From Apostichopus japonicus (Eukaryota > Echinodermata > Holothuroidea > Aspidochirotida > Stichopodidae): 64,000 nt of DNA. The DNA lies in NCBI RefSeq assembly GCF_037975245.1, contig NC_092577.1, forward strand, positions 29,920,398-29,984,397, read 5' to 3'. Within the stretch, counting starts at the first letter, position 1; each line of letters opens with the position of its first letter. The translations under genes were made by a program, and so were the position numbers. The notes beneath the pieces are model-generated. The model made no database searches, was not told where the DNA came from, and saw nothing but the letters and a program-made list of their open reading frames with translations. Shown here one piece after another: positions 60,801 to 64,000 of the stretch.

Positions 60801-62647
60801 TGACATAATACTAGTACAAATAACTTAAAAAGCCCTGATTATTATATAGGAACTTAGCCGTTCATCATGCAAATGATTTCTGTCAGCAAATATACTGTAT
60901 ATAATATTAAAACCAATCTCACTGCATATATAAATAAATTAATCTGAATTAGTCTCAAACTACTGTTAAATGTGAAACCGACTGACTGTTGATTCGAATT
61001 AAAACATGGATGGTGAGCTCGGCAAGAGAGGAAAGTTGGTACCGAATGTGAGTTCCCAATGCAGTTCATTCAAGCATTTATTAGTGCTGTATAACCCTTA
61101 CAACGCAAAAAGTGAAACGCTGTCAGTATTAATTTAACAACATGCCATTCTGTAATGTTCACAATAAAGTCATGCATGACCAGCGTACGTACGTACACCT
61201 AGCGGCCGTACGTACACCTAGGGGCCGTACGTACACCTAGCGGCCGTACGTACACCTAGTGGCCGTACGTACACCTAGTGGCCGTACATACACCTAGCGG
61301 CCGTACAGCACGTACACCTAGTAGCCGTACGTACACCTAGTGGCTGTACGTACACCTAGTGGCCGTACATACACCTAGTGGCCGTACATACACCTAGCGG
61401 CCGTACAGCACGTACACCTAGTAGCCGTACGTACACCTAGTGGCTGTACGTACACCTAGTGGCCGTACGTACACCTAGTGGCTGTACGTACACCTAGTGG
61501 CCGTACATACACCTAGCGGCCGTACAGCACGTACACCTAGTAGCCGTACAGTACATACACCTAGTGACCGTACGTACACCTAGTGGCCGTACGTACACCT
61601 AGTGGCCGTACGTACACCTAGTGGCCATACATACACCTAGTGCAGCGTTATTCTTCTATGCTAGATCAGCCATCATCACTATTTCAAAGATTCATATTTC
61701 GTTGGAAAATGGGGAGTTGGATTGTTTCATATTGAATATTATAAACTGTATGTAGTAAACATAAAATAGCTACAAAACATGCAAATTTCTTCAATATAAA
61801 TAAGTCGGGGAGGCGATAGAGGGTTGGACGTACAGTACGAATCCCTCCCAACTTTGACATTTTCAGAACTTTGGCCCGTCGCGGCGGTAAATCTGCGTAA
61901 AATTTGCACCAATACGAACAGATCAAAGGGTGCCTACAATGTTACCGTTGTAATATCCAGTATGTTTTATTCACCCCATTCATGGAACTTTTACAAACTT
62001 CCCTATTAGACAGCATTATGGTTCATCTATGATACTTTACTTATAAAGCTTAGTACCGAATTTGGGATTTGACCTTTAATCGCAATCTGTACATATATAC
62101 ATGTTCTGCACCCATTATAAGAACCAGTATCATCTTCTTCTAACATTTAATTTAGTACATACATGCTGGTATGTCATTCACCTGTTATAAGTAATCCCAT
62201 GTCAATTGAGACGACTAAGGGTTTTGGAATGCAGCATTGATTGCAAAATAATCTGGTTTTATATAGAATTTATAATATTATATATAATATAATATATACA
62301 ATATATTATAATATATAAAATAAATATAATATAAAATATATATATAATGAATATATATAATTTAATTATATTTATATATAAATATAATTATATTATATAT
62401 AATATAATATATATAATATAATATATAATACAAAATAATATATAATATAATATATAAAATATATAATAATATATCATTTATATAATTAATATAATTTATT
62501 TTTATATAGATTTTTTTTTTTTAACTTACCAACTTTAATAACATATTCGTCTTCTATGTAAGCTCCGGCTGTCTCTTGATCCTGGCTAAAGCTGATCTGA
62601 GTCGTCTGAAGGATCGCTGATAGCATCGTATAAATCATCCAGATTTG
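40472..62647 (-). CDS. Unconventional myosin with C-terminal MH2 (SMAD-type) domain, 3' part
   Basis: Nineteen exons with matching phases give 963 aa to the stop: 62647-62530, 59705-59634, 58591-58453, 57173-56948, 56042-55875, 55369-55242, 54461-54348, 53199-53124, 52203-51998, 51508-51397, 49882-49622, 48829-48605, 48095-47941, 47247-47016, 46160-45959, 44873-44797, 42856-42715, 41347-41261, 40623-40472. The start of the motor (P-loop, switch I) is beyond the window. Visible in order: motor with DIYGFENF switch II (~121-128), FEQLCIN and [25 protein letters not shown], a Lys-rich loop 2 split over two exons ([10 protein letters not shown]), FIRCLKPN actin-binding region, [15 protein letters not shown] (SH2/SH1 helices), converter, KTKVFLKYWH lever start; one IQ-like motif ([12 protein letters not shown], ~478-489); a linker with [10 protein letters not shown]; an MH2 domain (~633-800); and a basic tail with [10 protein letters not shown]. 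The motor is intact where seen, so it should be an actin-based motor. The class cannot be fixed by eye; class III and XVI myosins look nearest around the lever arm. Confidence 0.93.
41855..42400. repeat. Minisatellite, ~21-28-bp unit GAAGGATTCCTGCATG
   Basis: About 25 irregular copies of TGAAGGATTCCTGCATGTATA with spacing changes, in the myosin intron between the 42715 and 41347 exons. Related AGGAATCCTG fragments continue to ~42495. Confidence 0.85.
43125..43560. repeat. 15-bp minisatellite AGGAATGTGCAGGGT
   Basis: About 28 copies of a 15-bp unit, with AGGATAGGAATGTGC and AGGGTAGGAATGTGC variants. The 15-bp period keeps several frames open (HSYPA- and RNVQG-type repeats), which are not taken as genes. 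It lies in a myosin intron. Confidence 0.92.
44260..44725. repeat. Four tandem ~115-bp units, each with a strong hairpin
   Basis: Units start at GCAGCAGCTGCA (ends near 44280, 44400, 44514 and 44630). Each unit contains ATTGTCTATTGTG followed about 15 bp later by CACAATAGACAAT, a perfect 13-bp inverted repeat in the best copies. The array ends about 70 bp before (genomic left of) the myosin exon 44797-44873, i.e. just downstream of that exon's donor. Confidence 0.88.
45098..45856. mobile_element. CAGGGATGAGC MITE, expanded copy
   Basis: Starts CAGGGATGAGCCTGGGGTAA and ends GGAAAAGGCTCATGTCTG. The right part (GCGGTATAGGCTCC..GTGTGTTAGGATAATAG..GAAATCACGG) matches the short copies at 53299-53460 and 63313-63472. 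About 600 extra bases are present inside, so the element was either itself invaded or represents the longer parent. Confidence 0.6.
45959..48095 (-). other. MH2 domain region of the myosin (three exons)
   Basis: Exons 48095-47941, 47247-47016 and 46160-45959 together follow the SMAD MH2 fold end to end. Landmarks are [10 protein letters not shown] and VTIDGYN (start), [19 protein letters not shown] (matches the MH2 RRHIGRGV strand), [17 protein letters not shown] (GEVFAECLSDSAIFVQS in SMADs), [15 protein letters not shown] (KIFNNQEFAALLAQ) and VVSISFVKD...TDTPCWI (IRMSFVKG...STPCWI). The loop between FVK and PCW, called L3 in SMADs, is about six residues shorter than in SMADs and has no RRQ. 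There is no SSxS phosphorylation tail. Confidence 0.88.
47515..47765. repeat. ~14-15-bp minisatellite AACAGTAATATTTCA
   Basis: About 16 imperfect copies, in the myosin intron between the 47941 and 47247 exons. Confidence 0.85.
48385..48516. repeat. TA dinucleotide tracts
   Basis: Two (TA)n/TATG tracts separated by about 60 bp; the second is about 40 bp of near-pure TA. Confidence 0.85.
49975..50170. repeat. Tandem duplication of ~95 bp
   Basis: The block with CTTGGGATTGGTCGGCAGAG, then TTCCACAGTTA and an AT-rich tail, occurs twice in a row in the intron just upstream of myosin exon 49882-49622. Confidence 0.85.
50890..51376. mobile_element. CAGGGATGTGCCCA MITE, copy 1
   Basis: Starts CAGGGATGTGCCCAGGATTT and ends GCGTGGGCACATCCCTG, giving a perfect 14-bp terminal inverted repeat. 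GTACT stands directly outside both ends. Subterminal GTGCTGGGCGG repeats occur near the right end. It is related to 59247-59524. The right end lies 20 bp from the donor side of myosin exon 51508-51397. Confidence 0.8.
51686..51756 (+). tRNA. tRNA-like sequence (probably SINE head or tRNA pseudogene)
   Basis: It folds as a cloverleaf. Acceptor GCGTCCA/TGGAGGC has one mismatch; the D arm contains the A-box TGGCCTAGTGGTTAGGG; the anticodon stem is TCCGC/GCGGG with loop ATATAAA; the T arm is CCGGG-TTCGAAT-CCTGG with B-box GGTTCGAATCC. The anticodon would be AUA, unusual for a eukaryotic tRNA. A T6 run follows about 7 bp after the end and could stop Pol III. A long TA microsatellite follows. Confidence 0.5.
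51786..51947. repeat. TA microsatellite
   Basis: About 160 bp of (TA)n with a few C and T interruptions, ending about 50 bp from the myosin exon at 51998. It may have grown from the tail of the tRNA-like element before it. Confidence 0.9.
52445..52890. repeat. Dispersed repeat, copy 2
   Basis: Same orientation and landmark order as 15060-15480 (CTCAATATCTTGTCC, CTCCAGGAAG, poly-G, TCTGGGCAAATG, TGACTGTTGCCAG). It lies in the myosin intron between the 53124 and 52203 exons. Confidence 0.6.
53299..53460. mobile_element. CAGGGATGAGC MITE, short copy
   Basis: 162 bp with ends CAGGGATGAGC and GCTCATGCCTG; the hexamer CAAGTG lies immediately outside both ends. The interior has GCGGTATAGGCTCCAGTTTG and GTGTGTTAGGATAATAG, shared with 45098-45856 and 63313-63472. 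Confidence 0.72.
53850..54150. repeat. Three tandem ~95-bp copies
   Basis: Each copy contains CTGATTCTTGAAACAC, CCTGAAAACTACCAACAAGG and TGCTGTTCCTATCTGA. The copies are almost identical. Myosin intron. Confidence 0.88.
54496..54895 (+). mobile_element. tRNA-derived SINE (~400 bp)
   Basis: The head has an A-box (TGGTCAAGTGGTTAAGGC) and a B-box (GGTTCGAGCCC). The body starts GTGTCCTTGGGCAAGGCATT and contains a stretch reading CTCCATTGCCTCTCTTCACC, typical of widespread marine-invertebrate SINE bodies. It ends in GCCCTGAACAAGACTG and an AT-rich tail. Minus-strand frames of 78 codons inside it are by-products. Myosin intron. Confidence 0.8.
56430..56545. repeat. AAAGCGCCTTACAATG repeat fragment
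   Basis: TTTATAAAGCGCCTTACAAT plus an upstream AATAATAATAAAT stretch, like the dispersed repeat at 31545. Myosin intron. Confidence 0.5.
57285..58483. repeat. 47-bp minisatellite containing the exon 3' end and splice donor
   Basis: About 26 units of 47 bp (on the minus strand CTGTTAGCACCAGATCCTGA, then ATGTAGGTAGGTATCTATAG, then GTATTAC). The copy at the high-coordinate end is the 3' end of myosin exon 58591-58453: its CTGTTAGCACCAGATCCTGA codes LLAPDPE, followed by the codon for Cys, AG and the donor GTAGGT. The other ~25 copies in the intron keep the exon-derived bases and the donor. Most units are 47 bp; a few carry small indels. Reading past the first donor meets a TAG stop within one codon. 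Confidence 0.93.
59247..59524. mobile_element. CAGGGATGTGCCCA MITE, copy 2 (internally deleted)
   Basis: 278 bp with the same 14-bp ends as 50890-51376 and the same subterminal GTGCTGGGCGGGATTCACAA. It lacks roughly 200 internal bases of the longer copy. It lies about 110 bp from myosin exon 59705-59634. Confidence 0.8.
60120..60565. repeat. ~49-bp minisatellite CACACCCATGATGTACCCC
   Basis: Nine units, each starting near CCACACCCATGAT (60135, 60185, 60233, 60282 and on). Two unit types (CATCTGCCATACC and CTCTGATGTACCC) roughly alternate. Open frames here are by-products. Myosin intron. Confidence 0.9.
61180..61645. repeat. 19-bp minisatellite GTGGCCGTACGTACACCTA
   Basis: About 23 units of a 19-bp sequence that contains the self-complementary GTACGTAC. 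A larger block with GCGGCCGTACAGCACGTAC recurs near 61298, 61398 and 61518, showing secondary amplification. Myosin intron. Confidence 0.92.
62265..62515. repeat. A+T-only low-complexity tract
   Basis: About 250 bp of ATATAATATAAT-type sequence almost free of G and C. It lies immediately beside the donor of the first myosin exon in the window (62530). Confidence 0.9.
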
Positions 62648-62812
62648 CTATTTTGAGAAGAAGAAACAACAGAACGATATAATAACCTGACAGGTGAACA
62701 CCAAAGAGAAGTCCAGACGGCATAATCAGAGATGAAGGTTTGGATTGAATTGAACCTGCATGTGCGGAAACACTTTTGGGGGGTAAAATTGGGAGGGTTA
62801 TTCACCAAACGT

Positions 62813-63165
62813 CAAGGGCGTAGGAACCGGGGGGGCTGGGGGGGCGCCAGCCCGCCCAGTGAAAAATGTGGAGGGGCGGAAGTATCATTCTGCCCCCCTG
62901 CTCCGCAAGTCAGAAAACCCCTTTTTCATTTCCAAATGAGAAAAAAATCTCATTTGGAGCACCAAATTATATCTAAGGCCAGGTGAAAATGCAAAATTAT
63001 ATACAAAATGGAGTGGATGGGTTGAAGTGTGCTATATTGCACCAAATTGCATCTGAGGCACACTGGAAATGCAAAAAAATTCAAAGGGGAGGGGGACACC
63101 CCCTCCCCCAGGCCGGCCATCAGTCTTCAGCCCCCCCCACTCAAAAGGACCTTCCTACGCCACTG
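62813..63165. mobile_element. hAT-type MITE with perfect 8-bp target duplication
   Basis: 353 bp starting CAAGGGCGTAGGAACC and ending CCTTCCTACGCCACTG (inverted over GGCGTAGGAA). It is flanked on both sides by CCAAACGT (62805-62812 and 63166-63173), the 8-bp duplication of hAT elements. G-rich and C-rich arms lie near both ends, as in 8476-8754. Non-coding. Confidence 0.88.
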
Positions 63166-63312
63166 CCAAACGTGACTGGTTGCCAAGGGTGTAATGTGCT
63201 GAAAAAAGGTCAATACTACAGTTCACTCTATAGACACGGTAGAATGAGAATGCTCACGTCGTGAGGAGACAGGTAAGTAACCACAGAAAGTAACAACAGA
63301 GGCAGCCTCTAC

Positions 63313-63472
63313 CAGGGATGAGGTATTAAAAAACTACGGAACTTTGCAAAAATTGCGGTATAGGCTCCAGTTTGCGTATGCTACAGTGTGTTAGGATAAT
63401 AGTTTTTTTGTTCCCGAGGAAGAAAAGAAATCACGGTTATTCCGCCAAAATCGCGGAAAAAGCTCATGCCTG
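63313..63472. mobile_element. CAGGGATGAGC-family MITE, third copy
   Basis: 160 bp, CAGGGATGAGG to GCTCATGCCTG, with the shared GCGGTATAGGCTCCAGTTTG and GTGTGTTAGGATAATAG. CTCTA occurs next to both ends. Confidence 0.7.
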
Positions 63473-64000
63473 CTCTAAGTAAGTACTGTTAATTATGCAA
63501 TCATTAATGGGGAAAAATTGTCTCGTTTCTATAAGTCAAAATACTATAGCAATAGGGCCGAGTGCAATTTGAATGTCATGGCTTGAGATAGTATTTACTT
63601 CTAGAGAGTATTGAGGTTGTGGGGAGACAGGTGGCAAGTGAGAACGCAAAAATAAATACATAGAGTATCTATATGTTCAGATCTGTAGATTTATCAGGGA
63701 ATCATTTATTCGGTGTCGTACGGCAAAATGCTGTGTACAGTATGCGAGAAGGGTAAATTGCTCTAAAACTAACACGCAAGTGCAAAGATGCATGATATAT
63801 ATACTCATCAATTTTTAAAACACAGAATCCATATTTTGTTATTTATAAGAGACAAACTTTAGAGCCTTCACAACTACTATAAATGCAAAATTGGAAAAAA
63901 AAAAAATTATTCCTTGGTGGATACATAGAGCTATGAAACAAGTTTTACAACAGCCTACAGGTACAAAACTGATTCAATACTTTACACCATGGTACATGTA
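63473..64000. other. Upstream myosin intron, nothing recognised
   Basis: No motor-domain exon is visible here. The next upstream myosin exon must lie beyond base 64000. Confidence 0.45.

Noticed and set aside
1-64000. CRISPR arrays or bacterial operons
   Set aside because: The tandem repeats have no spacer structure and the genes are spliced; the DNA is eukaryotic.

Overview
The window is animal nuclear DNA, most likely from a marine deuterostome and possibly an echinoderm. That placement is an inference from gene content, SINE/MITE style and A+T richness; no marker gene settles it. Genes are split into short exons (50-400 bp) by long introns filled with minisatellites, MITEs and SINE pieces. 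I built gene models by hand from translated similarity plus AG/GT splice sites, and required the reading phase to match at every junction.

Layout: (1) 470-2735, two minisatellites. (2) 2873-3813, minus strand, first two exons of a secreted/membrane protein with an NRF (nose-resistant-to-fluoxetine) domain; its promoter region is occupied by a 2.4-kb Harbinger-like element (3923-6294). (3) 7970-12720, a mobile-element graveyard: a TTAA MITE, a hAT MITE, a dead LINE with a nested insertion, and an inverted-repeat element. (4) 14644-25904, minus strand, 13-exon gene for a membrane-anchored alpha/beta-hydrolase-fold protein whose nucleophile Ser is replaced by Glu. (5) 27911-36546, plus strand, complete 12-exon RCC1L/WBSCR16 gene (490 aa), head to head with the hydrolase gene about 2 kb away. 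(6) 40472-62647, minus strand, the 3' part (19 exons, 963 aa) of an unconventional myosin. After the motor and one IQ motif it carries a complete MH2 domain, the domain otherwise typical of SMADs. The motor's ATP-binding front end lies beyond base 64000.

The main discovery candidate is the myosin-MH2 fusion, supported by 18 consecutive phase-consistent introns. Next is a 47-bp minisatellite in the same gene built from the end of a myosin exon together with its splice donor, so about 25 decoy donors follow the real one. The apparently dead hydrolase and several MITE families with clean target duplications are further points of interest. RCC1L is expected to act in mitochondria, the myosin on actin, and the other two in the secretory/membrane system; nothing suggests the four genes work together.
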